A DNA stretch of 64,000 nucleotides from Metellina segmentata. Taxonomy: Eukaryota > Arthropoda > Arachnida > Araneae > Tetragnathidae. Shown here piece by piece: positions 30,754 to 41,142 of the stretch. The notes beneath the pieces were generated by a model. The model was given only the letters and a program-made list of their open reading frames with translations. It made no database searches and was not told where the DNA came from. Position 1 is the stretch's first letter. Each line of letters starts with the position of its first letter. Location of the stretch: NCBI GenBank assembly GCA_947359465.1, contig OX375876.1, positions 123,747,444 through 123,811,443 of the forward strand. Direction: 5' to 3'. Both the position numbers and the translations under genes were made by a program.

Positions 30754-31122
30754 TTGTGTGTCATATGTATTGAAAATATCGCTTTTGACGTATTTGCTGC
30801 CATACTATGTGAAACTGGAAATCAAAAAAATGGTTTTCCTGGTGAAAGCTACAAACTTTACTGCAGTAATACTGATAAATCTGATTGTTGGAGAGAAGTT
30901 ATAGCTTCTCTCTGCAAGTGCCTAAAGGAAATTGTGGTAAAAAATATTACTATTCTTTATGATTTCTTAGGTTGTAAGAATGAAATTGTCAATCAATCTG
31001 TACATGCTTGCATGAAGATGAGTGTTGACGAACGCTTTTGCGAATATTTCACCCTTGCTTTATGTGCTGTTAACTGGAAAGAGTTTGCTATTAATTTTGT
31101 AAGAGAGAGCAATAAAATATAA
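30754..31122 (+). CDS. Unrecognised Cys-containing protein, 122 residues (right arm)
   Basis: Same predicted protein as 29805-30173 on the other arm. It lies in the same frame as the upstream piece 30514-30735, which supports a single original gene. No family recognised. Confidence 0.5.
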   Translation: MCVICIENIAFDVFAAILCETGNQKNGFPGESYKLYCSNTDKSDCWREVIASLCKCLKEIVVKNITILYDFLGCKNEIVNQSVHACMKMSVDERFCEYFTLALCAVNWKEFAINFVRESNKI

Positions 31123-32025
31123 AACTTTATGACATAATATTAGAGGGCAACTTTTTTTGAGAATTTGAGTACAACAGATATTTTTCAATACTGTTAGAGA
31201 AACGTATGTACAAGACTTGTAAGATATGTATGTTATAACAATTATATTAACTGTTTTACCGATTCTTATGTTTTTCAATAAATATTTTATCTTCAATCCA
31301 GTGTTGTCAAAAAAAAATATTCTATACAACAATTATAGTATTTTTTTGATAATGTTAAAAAGAAGTTAAACAATTAAAAAAATTAAACAGTAAAAAAAAA
31401 ATTAAACAGTAAAACAAATTTTTTACAGTAAAAGAAAAAAAAGTTAAGCAGTAACAAAAAATATAAGTTACGGTGTTCTTTTTTTTAAAAAAAGGAAAAA
31501 GCAAAATAAAGTTTATTAAGAACAATAAAAAAGAAAAAGTTATGCAGTAAAAAATCAATTAGAAAATAAAAAAGGAAAAAATTTCAAAATATCAATATTT
31601 ATTTCCAGCTTTAACATTCTTACATTAACAGAGTACTTTTACACACATCTTTCTTAAAGCAATTTGTAACTCCTTTTTAAGGCACTTTAAAATTCCTCTA
31701 TCCAAAATAGGTTTAGCATGTAATGAACAAACAACAGATAAGTAAAATAGTTATTATATTTAATATATTTAGAAGAGGTATAAGTCTTTCCTACACGATT
31801 TTACCACAAGTCCTTGATAGAAAGTCTTATAATTATTTTAGAAGTATCGAACCTCCTTACTAGTCTTTTTGCTGCCGCACATGTATTACTTTAATAACAT
31901 TAAACTCAAAATACCACTCTTATGGAATTCTTTCACGTCATGTTCAGTTAGTCACTAAAAATTGCATCTACTACTTGAATTGATAAATGATAGATAACGT
32001 TTAGTAACAAATGTACGTTTTAATT
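31123..32025. other. T-rich/A-rich tract and IAP 3' flank (right arm)
   Basis: Mirror of 28927-29804. One extra base near 31185 relative to the left arm changes the spurious frames there. No gene supported. Confidence 0.5.
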
Positions 32026-32550
32026 TTATGTAAAATATGTTCGGCACATAGGACACGTTAAGAGACCTTTCGTACATCTCATGCATGTCACCAGATGCCC
32101 GCAAGGCTGTAAAGTAGCATCCATTTCGGATTCTAAACAAATTTTACAAAGTCGTACGTCCTTGTCGTTGTTTGAGGGGTAGTTTTTTACATAGGGTTTT
32201 ATTAAACCATTGGTATTATTCTTGATTTCATCCACCTGTACAATTTCATCTGTTGGTGTTCTTTTTGATCTAGGGTCAGCAATCATTTGCTGTTGCTGGG
32301 CTACCAAACATTTTGGATAAAACTTTACGTGTTCGTGTCTCACTACATCCTCTTCTTGCCAATTTTCAAGCCCTTCGCCACACCAATAACACCTGACTCT
32401 GTCCGATACACCCGTATAAAACAATCCGTTTTCGGCCAGGTCCCAAATGTCAAAGTTTGTGCGTGGCCAATCTCTAAACGTAGATAGGCGTTTATTAAGC
32501 ATAGACATGCTTGGAAATTTTGGCTTCAAATTTACATAATGGTTATTCAT
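32026..32550 (-). CDS. iap: Inhibitor of apoptosis protein, one BIR plus RING, altered C-terminus (right arm)
   Basis: Near-identical to the copy at 28375-28926 up to and including the last RING cysteine. A 2-base deletion just after CPMCRT changes the frame, so this copy has 174 residues and ends TYFT instead of a longer basic-aromatic tail. All eight RING ligands and the four BIR zinc ligands remain, so it may still fold. The tail of IAP RINGs can contribute to dimerisation and ligase activity, so activity could differ between the two copies. Confidence 0.93.
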   Translation of the reverse strand: MNNHYVNLKPKFPSMSMLNKRLSTFRDWPRTNFDIWDLAENGLFYTGVSDRVRCYWCGEGLENWQEEDVVRHEHVKFYPKCLVAQQQQMIADPRSKRTPTDEIVQVDEIKNNTNGLIKPYVKNYPSNNDKDVRLCKICLESEMDATLQPCGHLVTCMRCTKGLLTCPMCRTYFT

Positions 32551-33106
32551 TTTCCTAAAAACTATACTGCTCTGTTACTCTTAAGTGTAAAATTATAGGG
32601 CCTATTGAGTTAAATCCCCTCATAAAGGTTATCTTCGTCAATTTAAAAAAATCGGATACTAGTCAAAGATACTAATTTCTGTTCAACAAAAGGCAAAGAT
32701 TTGAGCCCATAAATAAGTAATTCAATTTACTGATATAAATTTAGAAAAATAAAACAACATAATCAAGAGAAATCGGTATACTTTAAAGAAAGTAAAAAAA
32801 AAACAAGTTCCTCGAGTATAAATTATATTTGATTACATATTTTTTTTTCTTGCTCAAGTTTAGTCACCGAATTGAATTGTATTCAACTCATCTACGTGAT
32901 AGAGCAAAAAAAAAGAACAAATTACATGCACATTTAAGCATACCCCCTTTTGTTAAAATCCTGTATTACAACATAAAGCTTTACTTGTCACATTATCACA
33001 AGCACGTGTTTTCTGAGTACATTCTTCACTTACGAGTTTATTGTTACTCACAAAAGATAAAAGACTAAAATAAGATTAACTTTACTGATTAGTAAGTGTA
33101 TGGTGC

Positions 33107-33114
33107 TATATATA
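33107..33114 (+). promoter_or_regulatory. TATA box of the RNase-H-like gene (right arm)
   Basis: TATATATA 67-74 bp before the ATG at 33181, mirror of 27811-27818. Confidence 0.5.
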
Positions 33115-33180
33115 GTTCAGTTCTTTGTGTCTCCAGTTTACAACTATTTTTCCACGAGCATATAACGCTTTTGAATAGCA

Positions 33181-33727
33181 ATGTTTAACATTTGCGCAAT
33201 TGTGCATTTTGATGGTTTTCAAACTAACGAAGGTTTCTTAGTACGTGAATACGGTTACATCGCTATAAAATCGCAAGTAGCTGCGAGTATTCGTTTTAAC
33301 CTATCGCCTTATAAGTATAAACTTAGTGTCAAAGATCGTAAAACTGTGCGATATGTTGAAAATTACGTGTGTGGACTTCCTTTTTTGTCCCATAGCATGG
33401 GAAAATGTGTATCCCTTAGAAAGTCTAGACTCTAAACTTTTGGAATTGTACAAGCAGACAAAGAGTGTCTCTCAGTACCTAGTTGCTTACAAAGGTGGTT
33501 GTGTTGAGAAACAACGCTTAGATGCCTTGAATATTCCAAACATCAACTTGGAACACTTTGGGTGTCCAAAATTCGATGTACTATGTGCTCTAAGCACCAA
33601 CAAAGAGATCGAAAAACTATCATGTGGTCATCACAAAAATCATTTGCATTGCCCAAAAGCTGAGGTGACGGCTTTTAATAACTGGCTCATAGGAAATATT
33701 TGTCTCTTAAAAAATGCAGGCATGTAA
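33181..33727 (+). pseudogene. RNase-H-like/nuclease-like gene with one frame break (right arm)
   Basis: Mirror of 27198-27744. First frame 33181-33435, second frame 33326-33727, the change again at a six-T run (33381-33386). The shared lesion means both arms were copied from one already broken (or frameshift-read) gene, or were homogenised later. Confidence 0.5.
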
Positions 33728-35492
33728 AAAATACGTTCTTTTGTTTTTACTATAGTGCATTACTTTGTGTAAAATATATGAATCCTGTGTTTTTTTTTTC
33801 AATTAAAAAGTGTTATATAGTTTACTTTGTTTCAGTATGACTTCTTTCAAAATGTTTTAGAATTATTTTTCAATATGTTTTAGAATTATTTTTCAATATG
33901 TTTTAGAACAATTTGTTTTTTGCAGAGATTGTTTGAAGAATACATAAAATTCATACTTAAACATTATTTCAATGATATTTGTTCATTTAAAAATTAATTA
34001 GTATTTAAAATTTTCCGTTGTTTTTTAAATTTTACTCATGTGTAAAACTATCAGTGGTGTGAGTAAATCTTTAGATTATGCATTAACTATCAAGAAAGGG
34101 CAATAATTTATTTTGTTTAGCAGCCTTAAAATGTACACATTATTTTCAAAAATCACAAAAACCCACTTACTATCCATTTAACGTAGCAATGTAGTACATC
34201 TAAAATTATAAAAGACCTATACAAAGTATCTTGTAAAATACTTGTACAAAATTGGCATTTGACTCTGCAATTTAAACTGCATAATATACACAAGGTTTTC
34301 AAGTAAATAAAAAGAAGTTCATATGTTTAGTAAAATGTATGGTTTGCAAGAGCATTAGAATAAAGACATTTAATTTAGAACTTCAAGCACTAAAAGTTTA
34401 TTAATATTCATTTTCACTACTTCAAATGTACAATTAAACATCTTCATAGTATGGGTCTTGCAATGTTTCAACTAAAGGTAAAAAATATTTTACTTTTACA
34501 GGTTTCTTCTTAATTTTTTTCTTACATAAAAACATGCTTTAAGAAATCAAAATGCTAAATGTCTAAATTGTAAATAATTATTTTTTGTAATCTGCATTTA
34601 AAATTTTTTAATAATACCAAATTTATATGTTTCAATCGTATGTTTTTAAAATCATTATTAAAATATGTGTAATAGTATCTAATTTTTGTGTAAAAGCATC
34701 TTAATATTTTACAATAAATCAAAGAAAATTTCATTTAAAAAAGTTTGTAAATCTAAAAAATTGAATCATTAAATTTTAGCCAGATTAATTTAAAACAAAT
34801 TATATGACTAGGAAATAATAATTAAAAAATAACATATGGTTTAGATTTCAATACGATTATAACTTCTTCAAATGTACATCTGCGTTTCTACTCATTTGTT
34901 AAGGTCATCAAATCTTGTAAGTTTAATTAACTTTGTTCTACTGTTTCTTTGTTTAATCAACTTACTTCTGTAAGTACCATGTTGTACTTCTGTGGTATAT
35001 GGGTGAGTTTTCTTTAGTTCAATTTAAAAAAAAATTTACAAGGAAACATGTGCATAGTATGGTTTTGCAAAGTTTTCAAATAAAATAAAAAATATTTTTT
35101 TATTTTTACTTAAGTGTACAGTATTTAAAAATAAATTCTGCAATAAAAATATGTGCTGTAGAATCTAATGTATAATTAGTGTTTAAGTGAAAGCATCTAA
35201 ATTTAAAAAAACACATAAATATTTATAGCAAATAAAATTTTATTTCAGATCTTGCATTAAAAAAGACACAATTTATAAAATTAGTATTTAATTTTTTTTT
35301 AAATCCAGAATACTGTGTATGTCATAAGACACGCATAAAAGTTTCTTTAAAATAACAATAAGATGTAAGTATAAAAAATAATATTCACAAAGGCATAAAT
35401 ATTAATTGTAACGTTTTCCAAATATCGTTTAGTGTACATTCCTATTTACACTGTGTTCCAGTTCAGGGGGTCATATGGGTATTATCACTAAT
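33728..35492. repeat. AT-rich region with degenerate repeated modules (right arm)
   Basis: Mirror of 25433-27197, with a small cluster of substitutions near 34790-34800. Confidence 0.5.
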
Positions 35493-36128
35493 TTATACAA
35501 TAATTTTTCGAAACGTTAAGTTGATTCTAGGGCATAATGCATTTCCACGGTGTAAGCTGTGTAACCAAAATTTGTTGGTTGGATAAATCATTAAAAGTAA
35601 ACTTCCATTTTCCAGAACAATTTTTAAAGAGTTGTAGTTCTTTCTAGAAAACACAAACTGTCTTTTTTGTCCAAATGAAACAGATGCTATGGGTGCATTA
35701 TGATCCAAGTCCTTCTCGTTGTCTTTATGTGCACCTATACAGTCCTTACCATCTTTATAACGGTTCACCAACACAAAATTAAATCTTGCATCAATTATTC
35801 GTTCCACTTCACCCTTTATTTCCAACAGTAAAGGAGAACAGGGCTTGGCTGCAATACAAGATCCACTAAAGGTATAGCTTATACCTTCGTCTCCATATGC
35901 TACAAGTTGTCGAGGCACAGTATGTTTCTTACCGTAAATTTCTATAGTAGTTTCCTCTTTCTTTAAATACGTTAATTCGTTTTCCAATCGACGGAAATAT
36001 GACCAACCATCACAATCTGTAAACAATTTACCATATTCATAGCATAAAGAATCTTTACAGTATTTCTGAAAACACTGTTCTTTGTCTGTACGCATTTTCT
36101 TTGCAGGTCTAATATCACTAGAATCCAT
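35493..36128 (-). CDS. AlkB-like 2-oxoglutarate/Fe(II) dioxygenase (right arm)
   Basis: Same 211-residue protein as 24797-25432, with every catalytic residue present (HKD, WLH, RINLTFR). No amino-acid change from the left copy was seen. Two intact copies after an old insertion suggest youth, selection or arm-to-arm gene conversion. Confidence 0.92.
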   Translation of the reverse strand: MDSSDIRPAKKMRTDKEQCFQKYCKDSLCYEYGKLFTDCDGWSYFRRLENELTYLKKEETTIEIYGKKHTVPRQLVAYGDEGISYTFSGSCIAAKPCSPLLLEIKGEVERIIDARFNFVLVNRYKDGKDCIGAHKDNEKDLDHNAPIASVSFGQKRQFVFSRKNYNSLKIVLENGSLLLMIYPTNKFWLHSLHRGNALCPRINLTFRKIIV

Positions 36129-36284
36129 GATGTATCTGAAAACAGTAGAAGGGCAAAAATCCAGAGAAGCAAAATTATTCAAAGACCCTAGAAACAAATT
36201 CAACTATGCTTTTAAAAGACTCTTAGTTATCAAACAGTATAATCACTTTCTTTTGTTTGGTCCCTAACATTTTCAGATACCACA

Positions 36285-36984
36285 ACACGTGTACTTCAGT
36301 AGTTTAAGCTAATCTTTAATTTTCTTTTGAGTCACTTTTATCGATGACTCCTTGTATAAGTCCGTTCCTTCTCTTTAACCTACACGTGCAAAAACATTAT
36401 CCTTAGTCATGTGTAATTCTCACACGTTCCAGGGGCTTCTAGACTTTTCAATATTTGGTAGTATGTACTATACGCATTAACAGAATGATAGACTATTTTA
36501 AATATAACACGATCATTTATGTAGTCGTAATCAAACGGATAAAGTGCTTGTGTAAAATCTGTTGACCGCGAGCACCTTTTGCTGGGTTCAAATTCACATA
36601 TTATTATTCACACAGGATATTATTATATCTATACTATAGATGATTCATGTAAAACACACATATTGCAAAAGTCACTTTGGCCACAGTTGTTTAATTAAGA
36701 TTGTATCCTATCAGTGTCTTCGGGTATAACTCCGGTTCTTCTGCTACCTTAATTAACCTTATACAGGCTAAACAAAACTGAGTCACCCTTTCCAGAAGCT
36801 TCTAGAATTTTCAATCTTTGGTACTGTACGCATTCACAAAATGAAAGTCTATTTTAAATACAACACTATCATATATAGGTTATCATGGTCGAACGCATAA
36901 AGTGCTTGTGTAAAATCGGTTGGCCGTGATTACCTTTTGCTGGGTTCGAATCCACGTATTATTATTTTTCTTTCAAATAATTAT
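36285..36984. repeat. Direct duplication with two tRNA-Ser-like sequences (right arm)
   Basis: Mirror of 23941-24640. The tRNA-like sequences are on the plus strand at 36521-36597 and 36878-36956. Confidence 0.6.
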
Positions 36985-37047
36985 CCATTTAATTCTAAAA
37001 TATAGCTGGGAAATAAATCCTTTTAATACTATGTGTTACTTTCTCCA

Positions 37048-37405
37048 CCCCTAGATGGCGGTACCTGTCATTTTCACTCCATTAGAAATTATATACGAGA
37101 ATATCAAATCTTATATTTAATTAGTTACTTGAAAAATCCCTAGATGGCGCTACCAGTCGTTTCCCAACTCAATTCATTAGAAGATTAATTATTCAAAATT
37201 AAAACCCCACCACTCCCAATATTTTCACAAGTCCCAAACTGAGAGAAAAAGCAAACGCTACATTTAAACACCCTTTCCTCACAAGTGCTCGATAGCTCAA
37301 CGGATAGCATGTCTGCTTTCGGAACCCATGGTCCCCGGTTCGAATCCGAGAAAATCCTTTTTAAATTCATATAATACGGTTACTCATCCCACCACCAGGT
37401 GGCGC
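37048..37405 (+). promoter_or_regulatory. Cluster of three CTCF-consensus-like sites (right arm)
   Basis: Mirror sites at 37048-37061, 37137-37150 and 37392-37405 (the last is CCACCAGGTGGCGC, a full match to the core consensus). Because the arms are inverted, the two clusters are in opposite orientation and about 13 kb apart. Confidence 0.5.
37285..37357 (+). ncRNA. tRNA-like sequence 1 (right arm)
   Basis: Mirror of 23568-23640, with box A TAGCTCAACGGATAGCATG and box B GGTTCGAATCC. Stems are degenerate. Confidence 0.45.
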
Positions 37406-37446
37406 TACCAGTCCTTCATCACCATGGAAACTCACCATCAACAACA

Positions 37447-37454
37447 TGACGTCA
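37447..37454. promoter_or_regulatory. CRE-like palindrome TGACGTCA (right arm)
   Basis: Mirror of 23471-23478. Confidence 0.4.
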
Positions 37455-37510
37455 TCTCGTCCACCGAAAAATGAAAACAAAACGTCAAGTTCTTATCAGT
37501 AACCACCTCA

Positions 37511-37558
37511 AATCCTTATCTCCCCCCAACAACGAATCCTTATCTCCCCCCAACAACG
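37511..37558. repeat. 24-bp tandem repeat, two copies (right arm)
   Basis: Mirror of 23367-23414, reading CTTATCTCCCCCCAACAACG. Confidence 0.85.
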
Positions 37559-37634
37559 TTATCTGATTCCTCCTCCTAAATGTAAACAAATGGCGGCCAT
37601 CTTGTTTAGACGCTCAAGGGACCCCCATACTACT

Positions 37635-37640
37635 AACCTG
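37635..37640. repeat. 6-bp target-site duplication (right)
   Basis: AACCTG directly after the element. Pairs with 23285-23290. Confidence 0.85.
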
Positions 37641-38114
37641 TCAATGCACTCCAGCAATGATCTTTTGAATTCTTCATTCAATGTAAGTGGTTCTTGAGCC
37701 TTTTCTACAGCCATCATTTTCTTCTTTCTAATGATTCTTCTTTTCACTAAAGGAATGTCCGTCTCTTCACAAGTGTTCGTTGCAAAATACAGTGCTTTCT
37801 CACGATCTCATTTCTTTTGTCTTTCAAAAATATTTTCAAACTTCTCATTTTGCTAACATTTCTCAAAACGTATCCCAGCAATCTGTAGGTATTGTGAGCG
37901 TGGTTTACTTCTTCTAAAACACTACTCCAGAAATACAAAAGACATAAGAAAGAAAAATCACATACTGCTGGCAAAAGGGTTTCTGTGGGATTACAAAGTT
38001 CTTCTACGGCATCAACAATCTTCCAGAAATCAGCTTATACAGTCTTTACAGCTTCGTAGTGAGTACTCCATCATGTGTCTGACAGTCTCTTGACTGTACC
38101 TCCAATATTAGTTA
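37641..38114 (-). pseudogene. hAT/ZMYM1-like transposase relic, segment before the palindromic element
   Basis: Read on the minus strand from about 38040: FWKIVDAVEEL, then LLPAVCDFSFLCLLYFWSSV, LEEVNHAHNTY, LKIFLKDKRNEIV, KRRIIRKKKM and LNEEFKRSLLECIDR, in two frames because of a short deletion near 37745-37805. This is the middle of a hAT-derived ZMYM1-like protein. It stops at the AACCTG target and resumes at 23290. On the other side it is cut at 38115 by a Helitron-like end. Stops and frame changes make it a relic. Confidence 0.8.
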
Positions 38115-38299
38115 CTAGCCACTGCGTGGCTAGCCAGGCGTTTCCCGTGCCCGTGGTGTTTGTTTGCGAAGCAAACATAACGCCTAACACCACGGGCAAC
38201 GCCGTGATATAAGGTAGTATTCTGGTGAAAAATTTTCCGCAGATTTCAAATCCGCTGAATTGTTTAATCTATTTTTAACGGTCTTGGAGATAGAAAAAA

Positions 38300-41134
38300 G
38301 AACTGACTTCAGTTGAAAGATTTGTCGTCTGGCTGGAAATTTATTTGTCCGCGCAAAATCAAAGCGGAAATGAAATTAAAAAAAAAATTTCTCCGCGTTC
38401 TGCGGTTGAAAAAAAACTTGGCATACTTCTAAACCCTGACACCCCCCTAGTACAAACTGAAGAGAACACCTAGTACTCTCCACTACGCACCGTCGAATTC
38501 TGCGTTTCTCTGCGTTTATTGACTGAACTTATGTTTTAATACCCTGTGAGATCGTGAAATACTGGAGCCAGCTGCAACCCAACTGTTGTTTTTGTTTCGC
38601 GAGTTTAACGAGCGATAAAAAGGAGTCTGAAACAGAAGCCGCTTCTGCAGGTGTTCTTTCCGACGGATCGCCGACTGGCCTTTGACCTTTGCCGTTGGGG
38701 GAACTTGGAGATTGTGGGGGAGGCCGGAGTCGACGGGGAGAGAGCGAGAAGCGAGGTTGAGTTTTCCTCGCGCTGACCCGTGAGATGCACATCTCGATAT
38801 ATAAATATTGATTCTTTGTAAATTGTAAATAATTCTAACTAATAAGAACGTGATTTTCTTAGCTGTTGGTTGTTTTCTCCTCATATACGATTTTCTGATG
38901 CTACCATTTTTGGGAGACGACACCACAACCCATTATAATGATTTATTGAAGTTACTTGTCAGATGCAGTTATCAAACTCGTTTTAAGCAGGGTGTAAAAA
39001 ATCATGATTTTTTAACAAAATAATCCATTAACGGATTTATTTTATTTAAATCGGATTTTTTTTAAAATTTAAATCATGAATTTTTATTTAATTTCTGTGG
39101 TCCCTATACACTGTTTTTATAATAATTATATATAAATTTGTTAAATAAAAAATTGAGTTTGTGACATGACATGCAAACCGATATTTATTTTTAAGTAAAC
39201 AATCAGAATTTGCGACATGGTAAATCAATATTTGCTTACTAAAATCAGTTTCTTGCATGGTGATACAATTAAAAAATAAAAGCAAAAGGTAAAACATTTG
39301 CTTAACTTTAAAACACAAGTTGACATCCCTCATAGTTTTTCTTGAGTAAATTACATCATCATGTTAACAAATTTATCAGTAAGTGTAAGAACAGACCTAA
39401 ACTATTGTCTGAGAAGTAGAATAGAGAAATAATCAGACTAAAGAAATTTCGAATAATAAAACTGCCGAACAGCAATAATAAATGAATTTTCACTTAGTTT
39501 TAATTCACATTGGATCTTTCTTCCTGCTGACATTTTAATGGTTATGTGATTGAAAATGTACATTTCTACTCTTTAATTTCTATTGCACATCACAAGAATA
39601 AGCTACTGACAAATGCCTCAAAAAACTTTACTTCCCACTTGTGTTTTTTTTTTTTTGCTAATGAAATCAGTCACCCTTTTAGTTTATAATTTTGAATCAA
39701 ACTTTTGCATACTTCCTTTAAGTGTTTATATTTTGAGTGCTGTTAATCAGGAATGTTTATACATTACTCTTCCTGGTATTTAGATTTATGATGTCATGTG
39801 TGTTTACATTAACGGTTCCAGTATATAGTATATTCTAATAAGTTACAACTGGCAGTTACTATCTTTTATAATATCTAGTAATTGACCCAGTTCCCTCTGA
39901 GCTGGGTTGTAGCCATTAGTGCTGAAATCACCATGAGAGCAGAAAGATTAAAGCATTTGACCACTTCTGTGATTTTCCTATGGTGTATTTACTTACTTAT
40001 AAAAATGTAAGATTAGTTGTGATTAAAATCATTATTTTAATCGTTGATTTAAAACTTGACACCAAGGTTTTAAGTATAATATTTTTTTAAGTCATTCCCA
40101 TTTTTAAAATAAAAAGAAAACACCCACATTTTTACCATTTTGACACCCCCGTGTGTGATGACACCCCGGGCGGCCCCCACCCACCTTCCTACGCCACTGG
40201 AAGACCATGGATTTCTCGGCGACAGTTGAAAAGTGTAAAAAACTTGCTTCCGGAGAGGTCACGGAAGATCATAGACTATTTAAGGACGGATGAAATGCTT
40301 CCAATTATTTGACTCTGAAGGTGGGACCTTTAATACCATGGAAAATGCACTACTTTCAACTTTTCCGCAAGGTACTGGCTCGTCAACCAGTTTTTTTTAC
40401 ACATTTTGTGATGTACTGGAATCCATTTTCTTTCAAAACATTTTCTATTTCTTTATAAGCGTTTGTTTCGGTTTTTGTAGTCAGCATGTCCATCATGGAA
40501 AATTTCAAATCTATGATATTCACTTATTAACATCTTCGTAGCTCCCCCTGACCACCAATCACTCATTTTTGACGTAGCATACGTCTTACCTTTCGAAACT
40601 GGGGTACCACGCTTAATTTTCAAGAGTCACAAAAAAAGCGTAAGTGCGAAAAATTTAATGATTTGAAATTTTCCCCAGATGCATAAATGAAAAATATCGC
40701 TTTGAAATGATCATTGAACAAAGAATGTTATAAATACTCATAGATCGTGTGCTGACGTCATCGGCTGATGCAATCGCAGCGCAAAGTTGAGTCGTCACGA
40801 AATGCGCACTGCCGATCACATTTATTTAGTCTTGCACCGGCCTTTTTTGTTTCGTCTCTTTGCGCTTTAAAATAAAAATAGAAATAAAACTTAAATATTT
40901 AATACTTGTTTAGATATCAGACTTCAAAGTGGAAATCCCGCAAAAGTTTCAAAATGTCCAAATATATGCCTTATATAAACGTCAACAGGAAGAATGATCC
41001 AGATTCTGATGCTGAGCCTCAACGGGCTCGGCGAGTTGCTGCTCACATAATTAGTCTAGCCACAGACTCCTTTGTGTGAGCTCGACGTTTGAGAACGTGA
41101 CAGTTCTTTTCGTGGGAGTCACATTGCCCGTGGC
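38300..41134. other. Unit 1 sequence without a supported gene
   Basis: Contains a GC-richer block (38480-38790) whose overlapping minus-strand frames have no domain, AT-rich sequence to 40130, and at 40140-40199 a CAGTGGCGTAGGAAGG-type hAT end on the minus strand. Around 40889-41010 an ATGTCCAAATATATG block resembles 43045-43180. Both look like 5' ends of hAT-type genes. Nothing intact. Confidence 0.45.
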
Positions 41135-41142
41135 GTTGGTTT

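Larger units (their letters stand above)
23291..37634. mobile_element. 14.3-kb palindromic mobile element (Maverick/Polinton-like ends)
   Basis: The ends are exact inverses (AGTAGTATGGGGGTCCC at the left) and the direct repeat AACCTG flanks it. The inverted repeat is not confined to the tips: it runs to an axis at 30463/30464, with arms of 7173 and 7171 bp. Those parts I compared by eye differ only at scattered single bases and a few small indels. Removing the element and one AACCTG makes the interrupted hAT relic's frame continuous, so this is a precise integration. A 6-bp duplication and 5'-AG ends are, from general knowledge, features of Polinton/Maverick integration. No integrase, DNA polymerase or capsid gene is visible inside. 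Each arm carries AlkB-like, RNase-H-like, IAP and unrecognised genes. I infer a non-autonomous palindromic element or an integrated palindromic virus genome form. Confidence 0.9.

Noticed and set aside
23291..37634. The palindrome could be a fold-back read or assembly artefact
   Set aside because: The two outer flanks are different halves of one hAT relic, with a shared 6-bp duplication, and the arms differ at several sites. A simple fold-back artefact would give the same flank twice. Long reads should still confirm it.
38516..38926. Overlapping minus-strand frames of 61-136 codons in unit 1 (repeated at about 50.3 and 63.1 kb)
   Set aside because: They lie in a GC-richer block where stops are rare, overlap in three frames and show no domain. 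Repetition is due to the tandem array.
22191..40199. One hAT element spanning 22191 to 40199 by its CAGTRGCGTAG ends
   Set aside because: The ends look related and the gene relic lies between them, but no clean 8-bp duplication is seen and a Helitron-like end at 38115 confuses the right side. I kept only the left end as part of the relic.
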